Shown here: piece after piece, positions 1 to 5,913 of the stretch
Layout: each line of letters begins with the position of its first letter
Numbering within the stretch: position 1 is the stretch's first letter
NCBI GenBank assembly: GCA_002339165.1
Contig: DDJS01000126.1
Location: 1 to 8,179 of the forward strand
Reading direction: 5' to 3'
DNA from: Cellvibrionales bacterium UBA2618
GTDB lineage: Bacteria; Pseudomonadota; Gammaproteobacteria; Pseudomonadales; Porticoccaceae
Length of the DNA: 8,179 nucleotides
Translations under genes and position numbers: made by a program
Notes under the pieces: model-generated
Seen by the model: only the letters and a program-made list of their open reading frames with translations
Told to the model about the DNA's origin: nothing
The model's database searches: none

Positions 1-516
1 TTTACTCTGTGCACAATGCACCGCAACTGCACGGGTATAGGCATCGATCGCTCCCTTGGCCATGCAATACGCGGCAACATAGCTCTCACCCTGAATCGCC
101 GCCAGTGAACACATATTGACGATCGCTCCGCCACCGCTAGCCGCCATCGCTGGTATTGCCTTACGACAACCAAAAAATACGCTATCTACATGCACCGACA
201 TGGTAAATCGGTACTCGTCTGTGGTTTGATTTTCTGGATTACCGACCTTTACCACCCCGGCATTGTTAACCAGAATATCGAGCTTGCCATAGCGCTTGAC
301 GGTCTCGTCGATCACCTCGCTCCAGCGCGTTTCATCGCGCACATCTTGATGCATAAAATAGCCGCCAATCTCCTCCGCTAACGCGAGACCCTCCTCGTCG
401 GCAATGTCGGTCACCACCACCTTAGCGCCCTCGGCGGCAAATAAACGCGCATCAGCAGCGCCCAAACCCATCGCAGCGCCAGTAATAATCGCCACTTTAC
501 CTTTCAATCGATCCAT
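1..516 (-). CDS. SDR family NAD(P)-dependent oxidoreductase, C-terminus cut by window edge
   Basis: Classical short-chain dehydrogenase/reductase, a cytosolic enzyme that interconverts alcohols and ketones with NAD(P). 172 codons are visible; the family is usually about 250 residues, so roughly the last 80 lie outside the window. The Rossmann cofactor motif TGAAMGLG is at residues 12-19, the end of strand beta-2 reads VVVTDI with Asp37 (an acidic residue here usually means NAD rather than NADP), NNAG is at 84-87, and the catalytic set is Ser137, Tyr150 and Lys154 (YCMAK), with the expected 13-residue Ser-Tyr spacing. The ATG at 514-516 is preceded by AAGAGGTG at 521-528 (minus strand), which supports this start. 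The substrate cannot be read from sequence; the overall look is that of the 3-hydroxysteroid, cyclopentanol or glucose dehydrogenase-type SDRs. It stands alone here, transcribed away from a long gap. Confidence 0.93.
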   Translation of the reverse strand, partial: MDRLKGKVAIITGAAMGLGAADARLFAAEGAKVVVTDIADEEGLALAEEIGGYFMHQDVRDETRWSEVIDETVKRYGKLDILVNNAGVVKVGNPENQTTDEYRFTMSVHVDSVFFGCRKAIPAMAASGGGAIVNMCSLAAIQGESYVAAYCMAKGAIDAYTRAVAVHCAQSK

Positions 517-520
517 AAAA

Positions 521-528
521 CACCTCTT
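521..528 (-). promoter_or_regulatory. Shine-Dalgarno of the SDR gene
   Basis: On the minus strand this reads AAGAGGTG, four bases before the ATG at 516. It is the best ribosome-binding match near that start and decides it. Confidence 0.6.
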
Positions 529-712
529 AAATTATTAGTTAGAGCACCTACAAAAACGTTCTTTCTGTGTCTATATCAGGTCTGTAGCGACTATTAAACA
601 GCAATCACCTGCTACTCATAGAACCCAATCGTTCCGCGTTTAAAGAGTGGGTTTTTGGCACTCGGCTTATCAAGCTAACCCATTATCGTCAAATTGTTGG
701 GGTCGCCGTCAA

Positions 713-766
713 GGTAAAAATGCTCTAATAGCGCTGTAATTCATGCTTGTAGTAAACATTTTTACC
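713..766. repeat. 10-bp perfect inverted repeat with a 34-base loop
   Basis: GGTAAAAATG at 713-722 and CATTTTTACC at 757-766 are exact reverse complements. The arms are 44 bp centre to centre, about four helical turns. There is no T-run after the right arm, so this is not a normal intrinsic terminator. Paired operator half-sites or chance in AT-rich DNA are both possible. Confidence 0.4.
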
Positions 767-1059
767 CTATTGTGTAGGCAAAAACTGCACTATGGCCGCT
801 TAAAATCGACCACTACAGCCGTTTTTAAAACGCAATCGCACCGCTAATATGCATCGGCTTTGATCTCGACACGCGGCTGGATCGTTGTCCAACCGGCCCT
901 GAATCGTTGATAGTAGCGTCATGACTGACTAAGCCGGTAGCGAACTGCAACTGCTGGGTATGATCGACAGTGAATCTGCTAACAGTTGAATTTTGGGTAC
1001 TTGCGCAGGCTTAAATCTTTAGGACACTGGATTGCGGGTAATCCAACCACCCAAATACA

Positions 1060-1185
1060 CTACCGGAATGCTAACTCGCTCGACCAGCAGTTGATCCTGC
1101 GCAAGGTACAAGCCCGTATCAACCGCTGATAAATAAAGTCAACGGCGCGTTCGAAGAGCGGCTCATGTAGCGCTGAGGTTGTCAT
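1060..1185 (-). pseudogene. Possible small or broken frame, minus strand
   Basis: 41 codons from an ATG at 1183-1185 (MTTSALHEPLFERAVDFIYQ and onwards) to a stop at 1060-1062. AAGGGTG lies a few bases upstream and a perfect TATAAT at 1211-1216 further up, so expression signals are plausible. Shifting frame near codon 22 gives a longer protein-like continuation that stops at 1019-1021, which suggests the 5' end of a gene broken by an indel. No family is recognised. The overlapping plus-strand frame at 983-1129 is equally open, so this could be coincidence. Confidence 0.2.
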
Positions 1186-1226
1186 CGAAAGCACCCTTTT
1201 ATTCGCGCTCATTATAAAATGAACTC

Positions 1227-2831
1227 ATGCAATACAACTGGTTAGACAACAGCGTGACACAACTCTCCGACGGTTTTCCTGAAAAAATGGTGCTGCTGGA
1301 CTGTGAAACCACCGGTGGTAACGCCACGCGGCATAGGATCATCGAAATCGGCCTATTGATCGTCGAGCATGGGGTGTTGTTGGAGACCTGGCAGACGTTT
1401 TGCGACCCCGAAACTAGCCTCCCGCCAATGATTCAACGGATCACTGGGATCGAACCGTCGATGTTAGTCGGTGCACCCACATTTAGCGAGATCGCCGAGC
1501 GGCTTGTCGACCTGATCGGGGAGCGTACGCTGGTGGCGCATAACGCACGCTTTGATTACGGTTTTATAAAAAATGAGTTTAAACGCAGCGGCATTCGATT
1601 TAATGCCAAAACCCTCTGTTCGGTTAAGTTTAGTCGCATTTTATATCCGCAATTTCGGCGCCACGGACTTTCTGAAATTATAAAGCGCTTTGATTTAGAG
1701 ATTGAAAATCGTCATCGTGCGCTCGACGATGCGCAGATGATCTACCAGTTTTTCCGCAAATCCTCCGCGCTGTTCGGTGCCGAAGAGATTTCTTCGGTGT
1801 GTCGGACGCTGCTTCAAAAACCGGCTATGCCGCCGCTATTGCGCGCCTCTGATATCGAAAAATTACCCGCCAGTCCCGGGGTTTATTATTTTTATAACGA
1901 GGCTGGCGAACTACTCTATGTCGGCAAGAGCGTGCATATCCGCAACCGCGTGCTCAGTCACTTTAGTCAGGACCACAGTAATCCCAAAGACCTTCAGATG
2001 AACGCTAAAATCAGCGCCGTCGACTATTATCGAACGCCCTCCGACTTTGGCGCCCAGTTGTTTGAAAGTCACCAGATAAAGGCGCTCAGCCCGCTCTATA
2101 ACCGTCGACTACGGAAGGTTAAACGCCTGTTTCAGTTTCGAAAAATCGAGGATCATCGCGGCTACCATCGACTGCAAATCGAGGTAGTCGACAGCCACAG
2201 CGCAGACGCCAGTAGCGGCCTGTTTCGGTCGCCCCGACAGGCCACTCTAAAACTCGAAAAGCTCGCGGACGAGCATCTGTTGTGCCATAAATTACTTGGT
2301 CTTGAAGGTGCGTCGGGCCGTCTAAACACGCGACCCTGTTTTCGGGCGCAGCTTGGCAAATGCCTCGGCGCATGCCAGGGTAATGAATCTGCCGAGGTCT
2401 ATAACCAGCGCTTGGGAGAGGCACTTGCAGACTATCAATTGGCCATCTGGCCATGGCAATCGGCAATACTGGTTGAAGAGCGCGATTCGTCGGATCCCGA
2501 CCTCAGCACCTTTCATTTGATCGATCGATGGCGTTATCTCGCTAAGCTCAGTGACATGGATGAGCTCTACCACGCGGGCTACCATCCGATGCCGGTTGAT
2601 GGCGGCAGCCAACCATCTTGGCAGCAGATCGAAGCAAACACCGCACTCAACGGAGCGGCCGTTGAAAAATCACACCTAGCTGTGGATACCAATGAGGATC
2701 TGGCACAGCAGCCATCGTTCGATCTGGATACCTATTTTATACTGGTACGCTTTTTACTCGATGCTCGGCGACTACAGCTCAACCATCTGTTGGTGTGGCC
2801 ATTACGGGCTCTGCCGCCCGAGAATCTGTAA
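1227..2831 (+). CDS. DnaQ-like DEDDh 3'-5' exonuclease fused to a UvrC/Cho-type GIY-YIG nuclease
   Basis: Two nucleases in one 534-residue cytosolic protein, probably acting in DNA repair. The N-terminal half is a DnaQ-family exonuclease: Exo I is LLDCETTGG (Asp25, Glu27), Exo II LVAHNARFD (Asp110), and Exo III HRALDDA (His163, Asp168), making it the DEDDh type. Residues 212-295 form a GIY-YIG domain like the N-terminal incision domain of UvrC and Cho: PGVYYF (217-222), LYVGKS (230-235), Arg239, the putative catalytic Glu280 and PLYN (289-292). Beyond it is a cysteine set, Cys353, Cys371, Cys379 and Cys383, the last three spaced C-x7-C-x3-C as in the UvrC iron-sulfur region. No UvrB-binding (UVR) motif, RNase H-like incision domain or helix-hairpin-helix is seen, and residues 420-534 are unassigned. 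DnaQ-GIY-YIG fusions are a known family; the exact substrate is not. No clear Shine-Dalgarno precedes the ATG, so the start is the weakest part. Confidence 0.92.
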   Translation: MQYNWLDNSVTQLSDGFPEKMVLLDCETTGGNATRHRIIEIGLLIVEHGVLLETWQTFCDPETSLPPMIQRITGIEPSMLVGAPTFSEIAERLVDLIGERTLVAHNARFDYGFIKNEFKRSGIRFNAKTLCSVKFSRILYPQFRRHGLSEIIKRFDLEIENRHRALDDAQMIYQFFRKSSALFGAEEISSVCRTLLQKPAMPPLLRASDIEKLPASPGVYYFYNEAGELLYVGKSVHIRNRVLSHFSQDHSNPKDLQMNAKISAVDYYRTPSDFGAQLFESHQIKALSPLYNRRLRKVKRLFQFRKIEDHRGYHRLQIEVVDSHSADASSGLFRSPRQATLKLEKLADEHLLCHKLLGLEGASGRLNTRPCFRAQLGKCLGACQGNESAEVYNQRLGEALADYQLAIWPWQSAILVEERDSSDPDLSTFHLIDRWRYLAKLSDMDELYHAGYHPMPVDGGSQPSWQQIEANTALNGAAVEKSHLAVDTNEDLAQQPSFDLDTYFILVRFLLDARRLQLNHLLVWPLRALPPENL

Positions 2832-2942
2832 TAATTGACAATCCCAGTATGTGCCCAGCGCAAAAATTAAGGCTCAAATAAACCGGCTTTCAAAAGATTT
2901 AACGCTGTTACCGCGCTTGGCTCCCAGTTAAAAAAATTTTTC

Positions 2943-2987
2943 GTTAAAGAACTTTTAATTAAAGAGCGTCTAGTGAAAGAACGCCTA
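2943..2987 (+). repeat. Three tandem copies of a degenerate 15-bp unit
   Basis: Units 2943-2957, 2958-2972 and 2973-2987 align without gaps around a shared core TNAAAGARC and a TA end (GTTAAAGAACTTTTA, ATTAAAGAGCGTCTA, GTGAAAGAACGCCTA). The period is five codons, and in one frame the units read VKELL, IKERL, VKERL. That frame is open for about 70 codons, from after a stop near 2868 to the stop at 3081-3083, but has no ATG at its head. A remnant of a repeat-bearing coding sequence or a simple non-coding tandem repeat are both possible. Confidence 0.55.
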
Positions 2988-3046
2988 GTTTGTCGAATAA
3001 AAGTACCTCTCGTATCTGGAAATATTGCCTTCAGCCCCGCTACTGC

Positions 3047-3133
3047 AAAAGCCCTTAGCTTTAAGATGGTGAAAAGCCCTTAGCGTTTAAATGGAAAGCG
3101 CTTGACGGCCGTGTAAAGCCTTGAGCTTTGGCA
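3047..3133 (+). repeat. Degenerate direct repeat with AAAAGCCCTTAGC core
   Basis: AAAAGCCCTTAGC occurs exactly at 3047-3059 and 3072-3084, a 25-bp period, and the following bases are also similar (TTTAAGATGG against GTTTAAATGG). Two looser copies follow at about 3095 (AAAGCGCTTGA) and 3115 (AAAGCCTTGAGCTTTGG). The first two copies are clear, the others weak. Function unknown. Confidence 0.5.
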
Positions 3134-3289
3134 TAGGTCGCACTTGGCTCACGAGTAACAATCCTCTAATTGGAACGAAAAAGATAGCACGCATGCTGGT
3201 GTTAAGGCGCCACATCCAAGCCGATAGTTTATTAACCAAAGCGTTATTAGTGTCGACCCTTGACGGCAACGGCGTTGTATCGCCGCGCA

Positions 3290-4618
3290 CTAACGCCGCA
3301 GGTTGGCGCGCTTGTTACGCTCACGGGCAAATTGTTTCTCTTGCTTTAATGTATTTTTTGCAGCGCTAAACACCGATAGATCGGGGTCGGGCAAACCGCG
3401 GCGTCCGAGCGATTCCAGTTGCCCATAATACCAATATTGCACGGCGAACGTGGCCACCGTGCGAAACAATGCAATGCGTTCCAACCAGCGTAATGGCCCC
3501 GGCAATAGCGACATCTCGCGTTCGTAGCGCGGTAGGCTCGACAACCCAGCGATCAACTGCGCCGGAGCGTCTGTGAGCACACACATCGGCCGGCCAATAC
3601 CGATCATATCAACACCACCCGATTCGAGGGCCTCACGCATGGCAGCGCTATTGCGAAACCCGCCAGTGACCATCAATGGAATCGATACACTAGAGCGCAT
3701 AGCGAGCGCAAAATCGACAAAATAAGCCTCGCGAGCCAGCGTCGACGCCGCAACCGTTTGTGGGTCTTCGGGTTCCAGACCGGCCAGACCGAGCAATTTG
3801 GGTTGCTCGTAAGTACCACCGGAAATTTCGATCAAATCGACGTTGGCATCCTGCAGCCAACCCGCCACCTGCAAACTGTCGGCAAACGAAAATCCGCCCT
3901 TTTGGAAATCGGCGCTATTCAGTTTAATCGCCAGCGGAAAGTTACTACCGACCTGGGCACGAACCGCCGCCACTGCGGCCAACAGCAGGCGCGCGCGATT
4001 GGCCAACGAGCCTCCCCATCGGTCGGTGCGCTGATTGGTTCGCGGGCTTAAAAACTGCGACAAAAGATAGCCATGGGCGGCATGCAGCTGCACGCCAGTA
4101 AAACCCGCCGCTTTAACCGCACCAGCGCAAATCGCAAAGCGCTCGATAATCGCCTCAATTTCGGTGTCATGGAGCGCTCGCGGTCGGCCAAAATTACCCC
4201 CGGGCAGCGCTACTTTAATCGCCGAAGGCGCGTTTGGTTGAGGATTAACTAACTTTGGCGTCTGTCTTCCAGCATGGCTTATTTGCGCCCAAAACTGATT
4301 GCCCGAACGCGTGGCTGCACTAGCCCATTGCTCCAGTGCGCGCTGCATGGCGGGTTCTACTGCGCGGTCGATAACCACGTTGCCCGGCCGCTCGAGATGA
4401 TCGGCATCGATGATGATGTTGCCCGACAATAAAAGACCCGCACCGCCGTCACTCCAGAGACCATAGAGACGGGTCAGCGCGTCGGTCGGTACGCCTTTTT
4501 GGGTCGCCAAACCCTCGGTCATAGCCGCCTTGGCAAATCGATTAGGGATTTCTACACCGCAGGGTAAGCGCAGGGGTTGGGTAAATATATCGCCTGGATC
4601 GACCTGTTCATTTGCCAT
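3290..4618 (-). CDS. NADH:flavin oxidoreductase, Old Yellow Enzyme family
   Basis: FMN-dependent ene-reductase-type TIM barrel that would use NAD(P)H to reduce activated double bonds; cytosolic. Residues below are numbered from the upstream ATG at 4672; subtract 18 for the start chosen here. Seen: NRFAKAAMTEGLA (44-56) near the start of the barrel, AQISHAGRQ (129-137), the family signature QLHAAHGYLLSQFLSP (195-210) with the paired His197/His200 that hold the substrate oxygen, then NQRTDRWGGS (213-222), and the phosphate-binding strands LMVTGGFR (333-340) and DMIGIGRP (355-362). The C-terminal iron-sulfur and second flavin domains of 2,4-dienoyl-CoA reductase are absent, so it is a single-domain enzyme with an Arg/Lys-rich tail. 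The upstream ATG adds 18 residues not expected in the family and has no ribosome-binding site; the ATG at 4616-4618 (MANEQ) has a weak AGG ten bases upstream and is preferred. Physiological substrate unknown. Confidence 0.93.
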   Translation of the reverse strand: MANEQVDPGDIFTQPLRLPCGVEIPNRFAKAAMTEGLATQKGVPTDALTRLYGLWSDGGAGLLLSGNIIIDADHLERPGNVVIDRAVEPAMQRALEQWASAATRSGNQFWAQISHAGRQTPKLVNPQPNAPSAIKVALPGGNFGRPRALHDTEIEAIIERFAICAGAVKAAGFTGVQLHAAHGYLLSQFLSPRTNQRTDRWGGSLANRARLLLAAVAAVRAQVGSNFPLAIKLNSADFQKGGFSFADSLQVAGWLQDANVDLIEISGGTYEQPKLLGLAGLEPEDPQTVAASTLAREAYFVDFALAMRSSVSIPLMVTGGFRNSAAMREALESGGVDMIGIGRPMCVLTDAPAQLIAGLSSLPRYEREMSLLPGPLRWLERIALFRTVATFAVQYWYYGQLESLGRRGLPDPDLSVFSAAKNTLKQEKQFARERNKRANLRR

Positions 4619-4671
4619 CACATTAGAGCCTGTCTGTTGTGCAAGGCAGACGAGTAAATACAACTGACTCA

Positions 4672-4701
4672 TTTAGGTCAAGCCATACATGTTTTAGGTC
4701 A
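4672..4701 (-). promoter_or_regulatory. Direct repeat TTTAGGTCA upstream of the flavin oxidoreductase
   Basis: TTTAGGTCA occurs exactly at 4672-4680 and 4693-4701, 21 bp apart, which is two helical turns, so both copies face the same side of the DNA. They lie 54 to 83 bases upstream of the preferred start at 4618, where an operator for the oxidoreductase would be expected. The regulator is unknown. Confidence 0.35.
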
Positions 4702-4886
4702 TTTCCTTAAACAACAGCGAATGGAAATTTGGAATACTAAGCATTAAAGACAAGCGGCGACATAGAGCGAGAATCGACCGAATGCGTCACGGACGGCGCG
4801 AGTGGTAGTCGGCCTATGCCCGGCTTGTCGAATCGATCAACCGACGTGTCAGATTTGGAAATCGGGCGGTTAAACAGCTGGCCGGC

Positions 4887-5344
4887 AACCGTTCTAAGAC
4901 CAAGACACGACGAAACCAGCAGTACATCTTGATCTTTCCGTGCCGTGATTGGATAGCGTTGATAGTCGTTGTCGGAGCATAAAAATGCGCGGCCTTTAAT
5001 CGCCTTAATGGTCGCCATGAATTGCTTGGGAGCATTGCGATAGACGCTGGATGGCTAGGTTCGACTGGCATCATATGACTCTGCGTCGAATCCCAGACGT
5101 TTCCAGTCATGTCGCAAAGGCCATAGCCATTGCTGGGGAAAAATCTGGCCAGCGCAACACTGTAAAAGCCGTCGGTGGTATGATTTAGCTGCAGAACAGT
5201 ACCCTGCTTGGTAGTCGCCTTAGCGTGCCCTTCGTCTGATGGTCGATCCCCCCAGTCACGAGTAAGTGCCTCGAAACCGCCGCCTTGCAACCGAGTTATA
5301 GCCATTGATGCGGCACCAAAAAGGCGATCAAGCGGGCGCCACAA
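4887..5344 (-). pseudogene. Relic of a formylglycine-generating enzyme (FGE/SUMF1 family sulfatase maturase)
   Basis: FGE enzymes oxidise an active-site Cys or Ser of sulfatases to formylglycine. Two adjacent minus-strand frames carry consecutive parts of this fold. The frame opening at 5344 has DWGD (residues 30-33), a GHAKATTKQG stretch like the usual HAxxNxxQG, and the hallmark NGYGLCDMTGNVWD at 5090-5131. The frame opening at 5018 continues with KGRAFLCSDNDYQRY and ends in CLGLRTV, matching the family C-terminus (KGGSFLCSxxYCxRYR...GFRTV). A frameshift therefore lies between about 5090 and 5010. The first active-site Cys remains (codon 14 of the second frame) but the second is Tyr (TAT at 4962-4964, one base from TGT). 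The N-terminal part of the family, including the usual LPTEAEWEYA stretch, is missing before 5344. Open sequence runs on to 4737 without family resemblance. No sulfatase gene is nearby. Confidence 0.82.
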
Positions 5345-5507
5345 ATTTTAAAAGCGTGCGTTTAACCGATTTATTTATTCGTTTATAAAACCTGAGCGAC
5401 AGCCTTGACGAGTAGTTTCACCGATGCCCGCAACGCCCTAGTAATAGATATCACAACCGATCAAATTCTTAAATGTGCGATGGGCTAAAATAAATATTGA
5501 TCGCGAA

Positions 5508-5522
5508 TGATAATGATTGCTA
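5508..5522 (+). promoter_or_regulatory. Fur/Nur-like operator
   Basis: TGATAATGATTGCTA resembles the 7-1-7 Fur consensus TGATAATNATTATCA: the left half is perfect and the right half matches 5 of 7. It overlaps the predicted -35 box, the right place for a repressor. In Streptomyces the Fur-family regulator Nur represses nickel-SOD-related expression according to nickel, and Fur-family proteins share similar sites, so control by iron or nickel is plausible. Which family member binds is not decidable here. Confidence 0.5.
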
Positions 5523-5545
5523 TTACGATACCTGCTGTCTATACT
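5517..5545 (+). promoter_or_regulatory. Sigma-70-type promoter of the nickel SOD operon
   Basis: The -35 is TTGCTA (5517-5522, 4 of 6), the spacer is exactly 17 bases, and the -10 is TATACT (5540-5545, 5 of 6). Transcription should start near 5552. The -35 shares bases with the Fur-like operator. Confidence 0.55.
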
Positions 5546-5648
5546 GTTTTAAATGGTAAAGATGCGTCAACGCCTACTGTCACGCTGGTAATCCTAGCGC
5601 CCAGAATTGCGGATCGGCACATAAACCAAGCCACTGTTTGCGATAACC

Positions 5649-5655
5649 AAGGAGG
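5649..5655 (+). promoter_or_regulatory. Strong Shine-Dalgarno that selects a TTG start
   Basis: AAGGAGG abuts the ATG at 5656, too close for initiation there. The in-frame TTG at 5665-5667 lies nine bases beyond the motif, near the ideal spacing, and gives a cleaner signal peptide (MKKLLVIALVL). Confidence 0.7.
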
Positions 5656-5664
5656 ATGAGAATT

Positions 5665-5913
5665 TTGAAAAAATTACTAGTGATAGCATTGGTGTTGACC
5701 GCATCCAGCAGCAGCTTTGCTCATACCGACAACGATTTCGTATTCTTCCAAGACGCAGCTGTTATTGGTCAAATACTGATCATGACATCGGTAATATTTA
5801 GCCTATTTGCAGTATCTTTAGAGGGCGTTAAAGTTGCCCCGAAAAACTCCAAAAGCCAACGTGACGATCTCGATGCAGTGATCGTCAGTAGACTGAGTAG
5901 ATCCAATGTTTAA
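5665..5913 (+). CDS. Small exported single-span membrane protein, first gene of the nickel SOD operon
   Basis: I do not recognise the family. From the TTG start it is 82 residues. Residues 1-19 form a typical signal peptide (MKKLLVIALVL, then a Ser-rich stretch ending SFA) with a likely cut before His20, so the mature protein would begin HTDND. Residues 31-52 (AAVIGQILIMTSVIFSLFAV and onwards) are a hydrophobic membrane segment, and the remaining 30 residues are polar and basic-acidic mixed. Expected topology: a short acidic N-terminus in the periplasm and a tail in the cytosol. The stop overlaps the sodN start by eight bases, so the two are almost certainly co-translated. A role in nickel supply, SodN maturation or membrane placement is inference from position alone. 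It could also be an unrelated passenger. The alternative ATG at 5656 adds three residues. Confidence 0.75.
   Translation: MKKLLVIALVLTASSSSFAHTDNDFVFFQDAAVIGQILIMTSVIFSLFAVSLEGVKVAPKNSKSQRDDLDAVIVSRLSRSNV

Larger units (their letters stand above)
517..1226. other. Long gap without an intact gene; possible decayed coding remnants
   Basis: About 710 bases between two divergent genes. No RNA gene or intact reading frame is recognised. Protein-like but incompatible frames occur on both strands at the right end. On the plus strand 983-1129 is open for 48 codons without a start (RRLKSLGHWIAGNPTTQ and onwards). On the minus strand 1060-1185 encodes 41 residues from an ATG with an AAGGGTG upstream and a TATAAT at 1211-1216. 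A second minus-strand frame ending at 1019 reads VERVSIPVVYLGGWITRNP, as if a frameshift split one gene. I cannot assign any of these to a family. The left part carries only the inverted repeat listed separately and the leader of the SDR gene. Confidence 0.5.
2832..3289. other. Intergenic gap with short degenerate repeats
   Basis: About 460 bases between the converging exonuclease and oxidoreductase genes. It holds the 15-bp tandem repeat at 2943-2987 and the 13-bp direct repeat family at 3047-3133, both listed separately. No RNA gene and no terminator hairpin followed by a T-run is seen. Open frames on both strands between 3087 and 3369 start at GTG or TTG without a good ribosome-binding site, encode nothing recognisable and are not called. 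Confidence 0.5.
5345..5664 (+). other. Regulatory region and 5' leader of the nickel SOD operon
   Basis: About 320 bases between the FGE relic and the first operon gene. The left third shows nothing recognisable. A Fur/Nur-like operator and a sigma-70 promoter lie at 5508-5545. Transcription from it would leave an untranslated leader of about 110 bases, in which 5584-5600 can form a small imperfect stem (CGCTGG...CCTAGCG). No riboswitch class is recognised. Confidence 0.5.

Noticed and set aside
190..381. 63-codon plus-strand frame in the SDR gene
   Set aside because: Antisense shadow of the SDR, whose catalytic motifs are clear on the other strand.
2119..2612. Three minus-strand open frames opposite the exonuclease/GIY-YIG gene
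   Set aside because: They lie wholly inside a gene with clear domains, and their translations show no recognisable protein features.
2930..2942. A-run followed by T-run (AAAAAAATTTTT) after the exonuclease gene
   Set aside because: No GC-rich stem precedes the T-run, so it is not a convincing intrinsic terminator.
3270..3298. 7-bp inverted repeat (CGGCGTT / AACGCCG) over the oxidoreductase stop codon
   Set aside because: The 15-base loop and lack of a T-run on either side make it a poor terminator; probably chance in a GC-rich patch.
3087..3369. Overlapping open frames on both strands (3087-3290 minus, 3121-3369 plus)
   Set aside because: Starts are GTG and TTG without good ribosome sites, translations are unlike known proteins, and both partly overlap the oxidoreductase 3' end.
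3758..4051. Plus-strand open frames opposite the flavin oxidoreductase
   Set aside because: Antisense shadows of a well supported gene.
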